Assembly: GCA_001414345.1 (NCBI GenBank)
Contig: LLCB01000212.1
Coordinates: forward strand, 1-64,000
Origin: Hymenoscyphus infarciens
Lineage: Eukaryota; Ascomycota; Leotiomycetes; Helotiales; Helotiaceae
DNA length: 64,000 nt
Reading direction: 5' to 3'
Both the position numbers and the translations under genes were made by a program. The notes under the pieces were generated by a model. The model searched no databases, had not been told where the DNA came from, and saw nothing but the letters and a program-made list of their open reading frames with translations. Below, in pieces: positions 43,201-53,721 of this stretch (within the stretch, counting starts at the first letter, position 1; each line of letters begins with the position of its first letter).

Positions 43201-45307
43201 AGAGAGTAGTAGTATCTATAGTCTAGTTTCTATTTCTATAACTAACTTTACTATTCCTTTAAAGATAATAGGTAATTATATTCTACTAATACCTACTACT
43301 ACTTATAGTTTATTAGAGTCTAGAGGCTCTAGATTCATAAAGAGTAACTTTTAGTAATAGATAGATTTAGAGTACCTACTATTAATAATCTATCTTTATA
43401 ATAAGGATTTAGGTATTAAAGCTCTTAGTACTTTAAGGTTTAGTATAAGGTATACTATCTAGGCTTAATAAGGGATAGAGTAGTAGTCAGCTTTATTATT
43501 TTAGTTAATAACCGATAGTCTTATAAATACTATAGTAGTAGTCTTAGTATTCTTATCTTTTAACTTCTTTTTTCAATTCTAAGTATTACTTTAGAGGTAA
43601 GGACGCTTCTTATATTTAGTAGCTTTTATAGCTACCTTATTAGCTATTTACTTATTATAAGCTAGCTTTAAGTAAGAATATTTCTTAATATAGTTTACTT
43701 TTAGATAATATATTTTACTATAGTATATATATTTTAGTATTTTATTAGTTCTAGATTATTTATAAGTAAGTATATCTATTATTATATTATTAGTATCTAT
43801 AGTTATATACTATTCCTTCTTTTAGACTACTACTATAAGTTTACTAATAGGTATATTATAGCTAGTATTATTAATATAGTTATAAGTCTAGGCCTAATAT
43901 CCTTTAAAAGTGTTATATACTAGAGTAAGGCTAAATATATAGAGTTAATTAAACTAAGGATCTTTAAGTTTAGTATCTAGTAAGATAAGTAAGAGCTTAT
44001 AATCGATCTAAAGGAACTAAGAGTTATACTCTTAGATAAAGGCGAAGACGTCGAGCTATAGAGATAGGAGCTTGTCTATAAGTTAATTAAATTATACTAA
44101 TTCTTTAAGCTAAAATCTATTCTTAAGTTTTATAAGAAGTTATAAGATATCGTTACTATTGTTCTTAATATAGTTCTTAGCTAGAAAGCTATACTTACTA
44201 TATATTATATAAGATCTAATATCTAAGAATTTAACCTATTCTTTATCTTTCTTTTTATATTCTTTCTTCTTAGCTACTATTAGCTCTAGGATAGTAGCTT
44301 ATCTAAGACCTATAGCTTATACTATTAGGAGAGTATCTAGTTGCTACTTCTTATAAGTAATAAGCTACTTATAGTAGTAGTCTTTAATATAGAGGCTGTC
44401 GACAACTCGTCTTTCTTATTTAGTCTAGTTAGCTTTATTAAGCTCTTAAATATTATTCTAAGTTTAATTTTTAGTAGATATAATTAAAGAGAGCTAGGTA
44501 TACTAGAAGTAGAGGAGGTAAGAGTAAAGGAGGTAGGAGTAATAAGTAAAGGTTCTTTAGTATAGAGTCTAAAGATATTTATAAGGTTTAGAGAAGGAGG
44601 AAGAAGTTTGTTTTCTAATAAGAATAATTTAGTAGTATTAGAGCTAGTATTAGTTTTAGATTCGGTTTTAGATTTAGATTCGAATTCTAGATTAGAGAGT
44701 ATATAGTTAGAGTCTTTAAGTAGGTTATCTTTATAAAAGTATTTAAGATAAGTTTAAAGAAGAGTTCAAGTATAATAGAGAAAAAGATTAAGTCTAAAGT
44801 ATAATATAAGTAAGTACTATCTTATCTTCTTTATTATTTAATAAGCTAGGAAGCGTCTTCTTAAAGCTACTCTTAGCCTTTCTCGACTTATTCTAAATTA
44901 GCTCTTAGTAATCTTTTAAGACCTTATTTCTTCTAATATATTTATTTTAAATTTTTCGCTTATATTAATATAATTTTATAAGCTATTTAGGCAGTATATT
45001 AAGAGGTTAGTGTTTTTTAACTTCTTTAAGGTTACTAAGTTTTTACTATTAGAGAGCTATATAGGCTAGGTTAGGAGTCGACCCGGCATTTTAGTACTTA
45101 GATACCTTAGCACTTTTATTATAATATGTGTTAAGATAAATTAGAGGTAGTAATACTAGGTATAATAGATATAAGAGATCCTGTTTTTAAATTATAATAA
45201 CTTATATATCTATTAGTAGAACACGCTTATACTAGGTTAAGGGATTATTTAGAGACTTAGTAGTAATTTGATTAATAAGTCTAGAGTGGAATTCTAGGCT
45301 TATAACC

Positions 45308-45437
45308 TGTTGAAAGGATAGTATAAGGTTTAATATAATTATATTACTTAAGTAATTCTAGAGAGGAATTGCTCTCTACTTATATATAAGAGAGTTTGAG
45401 AAGACCTATATTATATAACAGGTACGGATGTTTAACA
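45308..45437 (-). repeat. Copia LTR (5' in element orientation)
   Basis: 130 bp, with ends TG...CA intact on the plus strand (TGTTGAAAGG to TTTAACA). Flanked outside by CTTCT. The adjacent inner sequence (GGTTATAAGCC on the minus strand) is where a primer-binding site would lie, but I could not match it to a tRNA. Confidence 0.85.
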
Positions 45438-47086
45438 CTTCTTAGCTCTTTCTTATCTTCTTCTTATTACCTTTATCGTCCTCTTTTAGTAGATAGATTT
45501 AAGTATAATTTAGGTTCTTATAACCTCTTAGTTTACTTATCTTAAAGTACGTCTATAAAGAGATATTACTATTCTAATTATAACTTTAACAACTCTCTCT
45601 TCCTTCTCCTCTATTACTACTATAGCCTAGTCTTCTTATCTAATAGTATTAAGTAATTATACTCTTAGGTATCTCCTATAATTCTACCTCTCTTAATCTA
45701 CTCTTACTAACTATCTTTTTCTACTAGAAAAGTGCTAATTAGATTACCTCTACCTAGGTATAATCCTTAGCTAGACTTATAATTCTATAGTTAAAGTTAT
45801 TAAGCTAAATATAGATACCTCTACTAAATAAGGAGATCGTATATATAGTATATACTAGAAAGTAATAGAACTACTTAGTAGTATTAGATCTAAAGACCTT
45901 TAGCGTCTTCTTTACTTTAATATTTAGTATACTAGCTTTCTTATTAAAAGAGATAGTACTTTTGTTATTATTAATTAAAAGAGTGTTATTATCTAGGTAA
46001 TAGAGATCTCTTAGCTTAAATATACCTTATATAATTTATATTAAGTACTTCTTATACTCTAAGAAAAGGCTATTAATTATACTAAGTATATAAGAGAGGA
46101 TATTCTTATTATTATTATTTATTACTAATATTCCTTCTAATAGATTCCTTTCTAGATTAATTCCTTCGTCTATTAGTAGCACTTTCTAATAAGGAGAGAG
46201 GTTAGCTTATTAAGTATTATTAGTATATACTATCCCTTCTCCTAGTATATTAAATTATTAGCTTTACCTATCTACTCCTTAATTAGTAACTAGTATAGTA
46301 ATATTATCTTAATTACTCTAGCTAAGCTCTAGAACTCTTACTAGGTTACTTTAGGTAGTAGTACTAAAGTTATAAGAGTATCCTACGCTAAAATTAACTT
46401 ATAAATAGCTCTAAAAACCCTAGGAGCTCTAAACGTTAGAGTATTCTATACCAAAGTTGCCTTAACCGAAGTTACTCTAGAGAAAGCCCTAAGAGTATCT
46501 CTAAGAATATCTAGAGGCAAAGCCTTAAAAGTATCCTCTATTAAATAGTCTTCTTATATAACCCTAGTATCTACTATTATATCTACTTATATATCTATTA
46601 ACTTAGAGGTATTAGTTACTTTGAAAGAGGAGAGGGCTATTTAGTAGTCTATTATTAGCTAGCTTATTTACTTAGACAGGGTCTTAGAGGAAGGCTTTAT
46701 CAATACTATCGTCGTTGTCGTCGTCGCCGTCGCTATTACCTTTACCTCCTAGATAAAAGTTTATACTATTATCGTCTTAAGCTTAACCCTAGTCCTATTA
46801 TACTTATAGCTATCTTCTTTAACAAGCTAGACGGCGAGCGCCGTTTATAGTATCGTCTTAATCAGTAGCAGCGTCCTAAGTAGTATATCGTGCTTACGTA
46901 GCTGCTTAAGCGTTATAGCGTACTTCGCTAACTCGTCTATCGTACTCGTCGTCTTTAATATCGTCTTCTACTAGTTAAGCTTAAAGCGCCTTCGCAGCTC
47001 TGTTACTAGCCTTAGTAATAACACTCTTATAAGCGACTTATTTACTACGCTTTAGAGGCATCCTCGATAAATAGATAAGAGTATTA

Positions 47087-47245
47087 TTAGGTTAAAAAAG
47101 AGCTTAATACTAAATAAGACGTTAAAAGCAATAAGAAGTGTTATTGGTAGAATAGAGGTTACTTGGCATGAGAGAAGGTATATATATATATGCCTCCCCC
47201 TTGCTTAATAAGCTGATTCCTCAATTCACTATAAACCCTTTCTAT
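47087..47245 (-). repeat. Partial terminal repeat (A1) of the DIRS-like element
   Basis: It matches only the last 160 bp of the composite repeat, ending CCCTTTCTA. This forms the element's 5' end in its own orientation and abuts permease sequence at 47246. Confidence 0.78.
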
Positions 47246-48883
47246 ATATGAAGAGGGATATAAAGGTTACTGCTACCTAGGGTATCTCCATTCGGTTGGT
47301 TCGATGGAAGATCTTTGGGGCGTGGCGGTGATGCCATTCCGTAGAGAGTTCCTGGGGCGCCTAGAAGGCCTGAAGAGGAATGTTAGGTCTGCTGAGAATG
47401 AACGCAGGGGGGTTAGTATGGGGTTTGGGAGGGGTCATGTGAAAAGGGTTGACTTGCCGGAGTTACCAGAAGTAAGAACCACCGCTTTTATAATCGATGG
47501 CACGACTTTAATGCCTGCTCTGGTAGTAGCGATGGGCAAAGGATTCTGAGCAGCAGTTCCTGTCGATTGTAAGAGTTCCTTATCATTGCTTGGAACAATA
47601 AGGCCAACCATGAAGATAGAAAGCACTTCAAATTTGTTAGGTTTCCTTCCTAGCCACATCTGGATATATCAACTCACTGTAAAATATGGTCACTCAAAAG
47701 AATATCCTCATTGCAGCAATCGGAACATTTCTCCCCGGAGATTGTGTCTCCGCGGCCGCAAGTGATATATTCTCGATTCCAGCGTAAGCATAGACTGCAT
47801 TCGAAAAGGTAGTACAGAACCCCATGAATCGTCCCAAAGCACCGGTGTACCCGAGCTAATAAACAAAAGGACCTGGGTTTCGCCATTATTCAAAGCCATA
47901 TGTATGCCGCATGTGATGATGAGAGCCTTGCTTAGTAGTTGGGGAAATCCCCCTTTCTCGCTAAACAAATGGGGAGGAAAGGGAAAGGTTACCATGATGT
48001 TCAATCCAATAATTTATAGTATTTTAAGACTGGCAAATGTGGACTCCAACTCGCCATAAACCCTTACAAATAATAAGTTACTGATGATGAGTAAGATTCC
48101 GAAGACGGTGATCCATGCAGGTGTATTCCAAAACTCCATTATCACAGCCTTTATATAATTAGCACTGACAACGTATGTATCATTGAATATCGATTAGTCA
48201 CCGCTGCTACGTTTTCCGCCGGTAAGATAACCATATAGGAATAGAAGGAGTTCCATCCTTGAGCAAATGAAAGGGCCGGGTCGACGAAGTGTTCAGCATG
48301 TCGTATAATGGCTCTGCCGAGTGGGATGACTGCACTGTTGATAAAGTGGCCACTTCAAGACCTTCGAGCTAGAAATAAGGAGACAAGAATAAAGAAGAGC
48401 AGACTTGGGCACTAAATATCGTATCGGTGCCCAGGTCTGAAGATGAGCTTACCTCAATTCAGCAATATTGAGTACCACTCCCGTTACCAAAACACCAACA
48501 AACGAATACCCCATACTTCAAACTTTCAGAATATCTTCCTCACAATAATCATAGAAACCCCACAAAGCACTCAAAGGCTCACCCCTCGCAAGAGCGTTCC
48601 CAGACCCAAGAAATAATTCAGTACCAATAGTCCCAGCCAAAGCAATCATTTGAAGATGTCTCTGTCCAAGTCCCCTTCTACTCACCCATCTCATCATCAG
48701 CAATCACATTCAAAGAATACAATCCAATACAATTACACAAGATCACACCTCAACTCCTTCGTCTCCCCAAACTCAAGAACCGCCAAATTCTCCCTACCCT
48801 CATACCCCGCACCCTTCTTCTCATCATAATCCCCCTCTCAGGGTCCGAAGACGAATACTCGGGGAATTTCAGTCATATCCATG
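47246..48883 (-). pseudogene. Amino-acid permease, N-terminal and middle part
   Basis: Decayed APC-superfamily amino-acid permease of plasma-membrane type. From ATG 48883: a short hydrophilic N-terminus broken by TGA at 48839-48841; the first-helix block GLGQRHLQMIALAGTIGT and FLGSGNALARG near 48.6-48.7 kb; VLVTGVVLNIAELR; HFINSAVIPLGRAIIRHAEH; WITVFGILLIISNLLFVRVYG, followed by a TAA; AYAGIENISLAAAETQSP; LIVPSNDKELLQSTGTAAQ and RAGIKVVPSIIKAVVLTS (47435-47659); then KIFHRTNRM and VAVTFISLF at the break. There are at least two nonsense changes and several frameshifts, although introns explain some frame changes. The C-terminus is the fragment at 33320-33889. Composition is normal, so RIP did not spread strongly into the host gene. 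Confidence 0.8.
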
Positions 48884-49159
48884 ATGTAGTTGCCACAAAA
48901 ACAAAGTACAAAAATTCCGTACTCTCTCTCTCAAAAAAAAAAAGAATAGGTGAAATCAAACGAGGGGGAGAAGCGTCAATGTTCTAGACAATGAAAGCGC
49001 AAATCACCTACTGATGTAACATACCTTATCCGAAGAACCGTGCCAACCTACAGAATCGGTTCTTCGGGGTTGAGCTGCAGAAGAAAGATACTGGGGACTG
49101 ATAAGAACAACCCCGCACCAGCACCCCTCATCCCAGAAGCAATCACTTGGTATTTTCTC
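48884..49159. other. 5' flank of the permease pseudogene
   Basis: No gene seen. It includes a short TCTC run and A-run near 48925-48945. Confidence 0.35.
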
Positions 49160-49980
49160 CTTACTGCTGATTGTCTGTTGTTTCTTCGGTAGATGGGACT
49201 GGGAATTGAACCTTTGATTGCTCACTAACAAAATGGGGAAGGCTACTCGTGGCTCCTATATTTGGGCGATGTATTGGATCAATACCCTCCTCTCCAACTT
49301 GATGAACCACCAGTGAACGCACAAAAATGACTGCACTCCTTCTGTTCAATTTCACTGTGAGCATCGCATCCTGCGAACACCAAGAAAACGAAGCAATACT
49401 AAGCATCACCCCACCGAGACTCCCTCCCACGTCAATCCCACCTTCCCACTTAGTCCTTCCTCGTCTTAGTCTTCATTCCAATTCCGCACCACGAACATCC
49501 ATTTCCGGGAAATCTTCCAACGAGAGGGCCGGAGGTGGGTAATAAAAATGCAGTCGTCGTGATACAGCACAGCATCAAAAACCAAGCAGTGCGAGCAACC
49601 ATCTGACAGCATCTACAAGCAAACCCCCAGCCATTCCACAAACAAACAAAACAGCCCCAAAAACACCCAGGAGAAATTAGAGAGATCGGCCTCCATATCT
49701 GCTTACCAGTTACAGCATATCCGACTGCACAACACATCTTCCCCGATACGAATCCGCGCATCCAGTCCATCCAATCCCACATAGTAGACTCAACAGGCCA
49801 GACAGGCTAAAATACGTCACGTAGCACCATAGCAAGGGATAATCAGAAACGACGGGTCGCCACCTCTCCATCCGTATTTCAAAAACATGGATGGTGGGGT
49901 GAGGAAATGGTGTGTACCAACCCCTCCATTCTTTGAAAAGATGTTGGTACATCCAGAACACCCCCAGCCCCAAAGATACA
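49160..49980 (-). pseudogene. Possible degraded membrane-protein gene, unidentified
   Basis: Three overlapping minus-strand frames look like parts of one protein. The segment at 49973-49710 contains WYTPFPHPTIHVFEIRMERW and SDYPLLWCYVTYFSLSGLL. The segment at 49782-49450 contains hydrophobic, Trp/Cys-rich stretches. The segment at 49430-49161 contains MLTVKLNRRSAVIFVR. The composition suggests several membrane helices. No family is recognised, frames change repeatedly and no clean introns were found. It may be a decayed gene or chance. Confidence 0.25.
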
Positions 49981-51252
49981 AATTAAACTGCTGTTAGTTT
50001 TTGCTGCAATTCTAGTAAACCAGAAACTAATTGTGGAAAACTGTTAGGAGTGAGCATTACCCTACGAACACCCCCTTTCAAGAAGCCAGACCAAATTTTT
50101 TTAATCATCCCACAGAAACTAGGTAGGTGTTGGCAGAGGAATCTCTCCCCCAAAACCTCTCTTACAAAAACAAAAACAAAAAAACTCCAACCTCGCTCCT
50201 GAAATAAAATGGGCCTCAAAACAGAAAGAAAAATTGAAGAAGAAAAAAAAAGGGGGGGGGAATTCAACAAAAAGAGAAATATAGCCAAGCTCCCGGTAGA
50301 CAGAAAAGTTAGCACCACAATTTAGCGATCCTGCTAGCTTCGCAACGTAGAACTTAGCAACAACAAACCGTAAAAACATAACAAAAATATAGGTAGATAC
50401 GCAAGATGCTAATTTACTCTAAGGCTAAGTCGTGGAAGTTTTCATCTCGTTTGCGTTGAGTTATTGACGTCGCTACTTCTTGTAGAATAAAATTATGCTG
50501 CCACTTTTTCTGTCCACCAGGAGCCAAGGTAAGGAGCGTCACACCAAACACACAAAACCATCCCCACAAATTTCAAGACTAGGCATCATGGAAAAACACT
50601 CTTTAGAAAGAAAGAAAGATTTCGCAACCTCGATGAGCATTGACATGATCGTGGCACCCACCCACTGGTGGTTCTCAGACAAGAGAGAGGGACTACCTGC
50701 GTCGGAGAACCACCCAGCTGAAGCCCTATACGAGTTCAGATACCACCTGGTGGGTACCCATACGGATACAACAAAAGACGAACAAGGCATTGTGAAGATT
50801 AAGAGAGAGAAAAGCTCAAAGGAGACGACAAAAAACATGGCTGCTAATGTAACACGACTTCGTGAAACACCCGTTCCCGCATGAGAGGCTCTACTTGTAT
50901 TTTACCAGAGGTTGAAGAGTAATCAAAAGAAGGGCTTAATCACCGAGGTGACACCAAGGTGATAAACAGCACGCAGTTCACCCCGACTATCCAAGCCATC
51001 CAAGTGAGACGCAATAAATTAAAGCAAACCATTTTCATTTTAATGCCAATTACAATCATACATAAGAACCCCATAATTAATAAACCGAGAAATCAAGAAA
51101 AACTCCATGCGTGCGAAAATGCAGCTATTCGGTACCAAGTCAAAGAAGTAAACCCATGAATTGGAAGAACGAATTTTCCCAGTAACGCCATGAATATTCA
51201 TAATTTCCAGAAGTTGCTTGTTTTTCCCCTTTCCCACGAAAAGATACATCGA
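49981..51252. other. Intergenic with weak open frames
   Basis: Homopolymer runs lie near 50240-50262 (A then G). A 129-residue plus-strand frame (50495-50884) has no recognisable motif and a 99-residue frame overlaps it on the other strand, so neither is called as a gene. Confidence 0.35.
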
Positions 51253-52292
51253 CTAAACTTCCATGCCCAAGAAAAGCCACTTGTCGCTCGTAACATCCAA
51301 GCTGCCAGCCCAGAGATCGAGGGTAACAGCCTCAAAGCCGACCCATCGAAGACTCTTCAAAAATACCTTGCGATCGACCTCTTGTACCGAACGGTCAACG
51401 CAGACTACGACTTGGGAGACGGCGAAGACTGTTTCGGCGAGTTCGATTAATGCCATAAGACTATTTTCTGTTAGTAAAGTGAATATTGCGAGTGTATGTA
51501 GAACCCACCCTTGTTTCAAATCCCTTCCAATGACGGCAGAATCGAAGAAAGCAAATAAAGATTTGTTCTCTCCATTTCCACCCACGAATCCACGAAAGCT
51601 ACATCCACCCGCATAGTCCCAGACCTCGACCCAGGCATCGATATCCTGACCTTGGCCATGACCAGCAAAGTATCCGTAGTTTTGATGTTGCACAGATAGA
51701 TCCTCCCTAGGAGGAGTTGATTGTGAATTGTTTATGTTATGCGTATCCATTCCGAATGAGCCATTACTCGATGATGATCTTCCTTCACCGAAGAAAACAT
51801 CTTTCATGGTCTCGCAGAAGAGTCTCTCACACTCTTCCCGGATATAGTACGTTGCCCCCTCCGGACGCTTGCTCCGTCTCACTCTGCCATGTGTATCGTT
51901 GTCGCGCGATTTGGTTGACTTGGAAATGAGCGCGAGCTCGTTGGCCGAGGTTAGAGCAGCTAGAGGGGGACTCGAAGGTGGTGAAGGTAGCCCTGAATTC
52001 CAGGTTCGGACCTCAGGGATACCACTGTGCCCCGCCGGCGCCGGTAGTGGAGTAATCTGAGGGTGAGGTTAGTAAGTATATGGTCTTCGTATGTAGTCGT
52101 GGAGTAGACGAAGCGATGACAATCGGTTGGTTGCAAGTGTATTGAGAAGTAGGGATGATGGTACTTACGGAATCCGCTGAGGCGGGAAGAAGAGTCTACG
52201 CAATAAGCGCTGGCGAGAACATTGGCAGTACGTCCAACACTCTCGCCATTGCGATTACTCGTACTATGACTTTGGTTTTTACTGGAAGACAT
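51253..52292 (-). CDS. Ornithine decarboxylase antizyme (+1 frameshift gene)
   Basis: Antizyme binds ornithine decarboxylase, targets it for ubiquitin-independent proteasomal degradation and limits polyamine uptake. High polyamine raises its synthesis by promoting a +1 ribosomal frameshift. ORF0 begins at 52292 (MSSSKNQ), runs over an intron at 52057-52168 (GTAAGT donor, TTACTAACC branch point, CAG acceptor) and ends GAGGAQWYP at CCC-TGA (52018-52013). ORF1 continues in the +1 frame from 52014 (EVRTWNSGLPSPPSSPPLAA) to 51253. The recoded product is about 308 residues. The antizyme domain is clear: REECERLFCETMKDVFFGE, AWVEVWDYAGGCSFRGFVGG, LFAFFDSAVIGRDLKQG, VCVDRS, LRWVGFEAVTLDLWAG and a terminal SDKWLFLGMEV. 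An insertion around VLHTLAIFTLLTENSL (about 51470-51430) could be a small unspliced intron. Confidence 0.9.
52013..52018 (-). promoter_or_regulatory. +1 programmed ribosomal frameshift site CCC-TGA
   Basis: The ORF0 stop TGA (52015-52013) follows CCC (52018-52016). Skipping the T gives GAG GTC CGA, the conserved start of ORF1. Antizyme genes from yeast to mammals use a codon followed by UGA in this way. No stimulatory downstream structure was evaluated. Confidence 0.85.
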
Positions 52293-52524
52293 TCTGACGG
52301 GATTTTGCCACGGCTGCGTCGGTAGGGGGAATTATGGTTTGGAGGGTGGATCGAGGTGTTGAGAGGATCGTCGAGGATGTTGGATTTGATTGGGAGCTAA
52401 TGAGGCTATCGCGGATGGATGCGTTGTATGTGTTTGCAGAGTTGTGCGTTGTAATTGGCGGTGAAGCTGGACGAAGAGGGTGATACTTGAAAGAATCGAA
52501 GACGCTTGTAGAAGACTCAATCAT
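52279..52524 (-). other. Upstream ORF overlapping the antizyme start
   Basis: An 81-codon frame from ATG 52524 to TAA 52279-52281, out of frame with antizyme ORF0 and overlapping its ATG (52292) by 14 nt. If it lies in the transcript, ribosomes translating it would bypass the antizyme start, giving a possible second layer of translational control. It could instead lie upstream of the transcription start. Confidence 0.4.
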
Positions 52525-53721
52525 CTGCCCCGCACTTCAATCACATGATACTACACAAAGCCAATCAGAGAGGAGCATCACCCGAACGTTCCCCCTAATA
52601 CTGTGATTGGTAACACGGGCGATAAAGGCATTGGTGAATTGATTGGGTGGTGTAATGACTTGTAACAGTCCTTGACTTTTGATTCTTGAAGTGTGCAACA
52701 ATAATCATTATATTCTTCTAATACAGATGTCACCTTTGATTTTCTAGTCCTGCACTGTAGGTACTAGTTGTACGTATCAAGAGAGCATTTGTTGAACTAC
52801 TCCTAGTTCCACTTAGTAGTAGAAGTCGTTAGCCGAATCCGATTTCTGTATCAGCGGATGAACCGCGAATTTTAAACCTCGGTTTCTCCTTCCTCTGCTC
52901 GGTACTTAACAGTCTGAAGTAAACACGTCTCGTGGCTACCAGGTCATCTTCTTGGAACAACCATGTCGGTCTGGTCAAACCTTCATTCGTTATTGTGTTT
53001 CCCCACCATGAGATACCTCATACGACCACCCCATGAGCAATATTCCGGCCTCGAAAACGGGGGTCCGGTGAGGCCAAGTGGAGTGACCAGCGCTGATACT
53101 GAACATTTCCCCGCCAACACAATCATGGTCTTGGAGTTACATTTGTGCGGAGAAAGTAGAACGAATGTAGCACATAAACACATGAGGTGACTAGTGAAAT
53201 TCGGTACGAAATACAAACGAGAATAACGAAAAAGAGAGCAAGGTAAACGAGAAGGAATGTTCAAGGAAATAAACCAACCCTGCAGACATCAATCTTATCG
53301 CCCTACAGGTCTTATCGAGGGAATTTCTATGGGTACCTGCACTTGCCGGCATGACCCCCATGGCATCATCCATTGCCAAAAGAGCCTGAGAGTACCAACA
53401 CAAGAACAAAGAACCATCCCAACCACGCACGCATATATGAGACGAAAACAATATACAGAGGCTGACAAGGCCCTTGACTCCTACAAGCCCATCCTCGCTT
53501 TCACCAAAACCTCATCTATTCCAAGGGAGAGCATGACTCCGCTTACACGGTGATTTCTGCCTTCAAGTGAATGGGCAAACAACTTAATTATTAATGTTTG
53601 TGTCCCTTCACCCGCCATCTGAATTCTTTCCTGTTGGAAGACTAACTCAAATAAAAAGAAATCACAACAACCCTCCCGCTCAAAGTTCAAAACACCTATT
53701 CCTCAAAACCCGGCTACAACG
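52525..53721. other. Intergenic between antizyme and Yippee gene
   Basis: A divergent promoter region of about 1.2 kb. Short frames on both strands (for example 52963-53190 and 53257-53553) overlap one another and carry no recognisable motif. Confidence 0.4.

Larger units (their letters stand above)
37467..45437 (-). mobile_element. Ty1/copia-type LTR retrotransposon nested in the DIRS-like element
   Basis: A 7,971 bp element with 130 bp LTRs at both ends and a perfect 5 bp duplication, CTTCT, at 37462-37466 and 45438-45442. Element orientation is minus: LTRs read TGTTAAACA...CCTTTCAACA. Integrase then reverse transcriptase follow in copia order. It is saturated with stops and AT-rich throughout. 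It must have inserted after the DIRS-like element. Confidence 0.88.
33890..47245 (-). mobile_element. DIRS/Ngaro-like tyrosine-recombinase retrotransposon, RIP-mutated, with nested copia
   Basis: A 13.36 kb AT-rich insertion in the permease gene, about 5.4 kb once the nested copia element is subtracted. The terminal repeats have the split-direct-repeat layout B2-A2-B1...A1 when read on the plus strand (33890-34294 composite; 34295-34470 first half only; 47087-47245 second half only). The minus strand carries remnants of a DIRS-type reverse transcriptase (about 36.4-36.9 kb) and a tyrosine recombinase (about 34.78-35.29 kb), in the expected 5'-RT-YR-3' order. The 45.44-47.08 kb part would be the gag-like 5' region. 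No target-site duplication is apparent at the permease borders, as expected for recombinase-driven insertion. Every frame is riddled with stops. Confidence 0.75.

Noticed and set aside
33890..47245. Interpretation of the insertion as a single gypsy-type LTR element
   Set aside because: The right end carries only the second half of the repeat, the left end carries one and a half copies, and the RT plus tyrosine recombinase signatures fit DIRS; the only true LTR pair belongs to the nested copia.
50495..50884. 129-residue plus-strand frame
   Set aside because: An overlapping frame of similar length on the other strand, no motif, ordinary chance composition.
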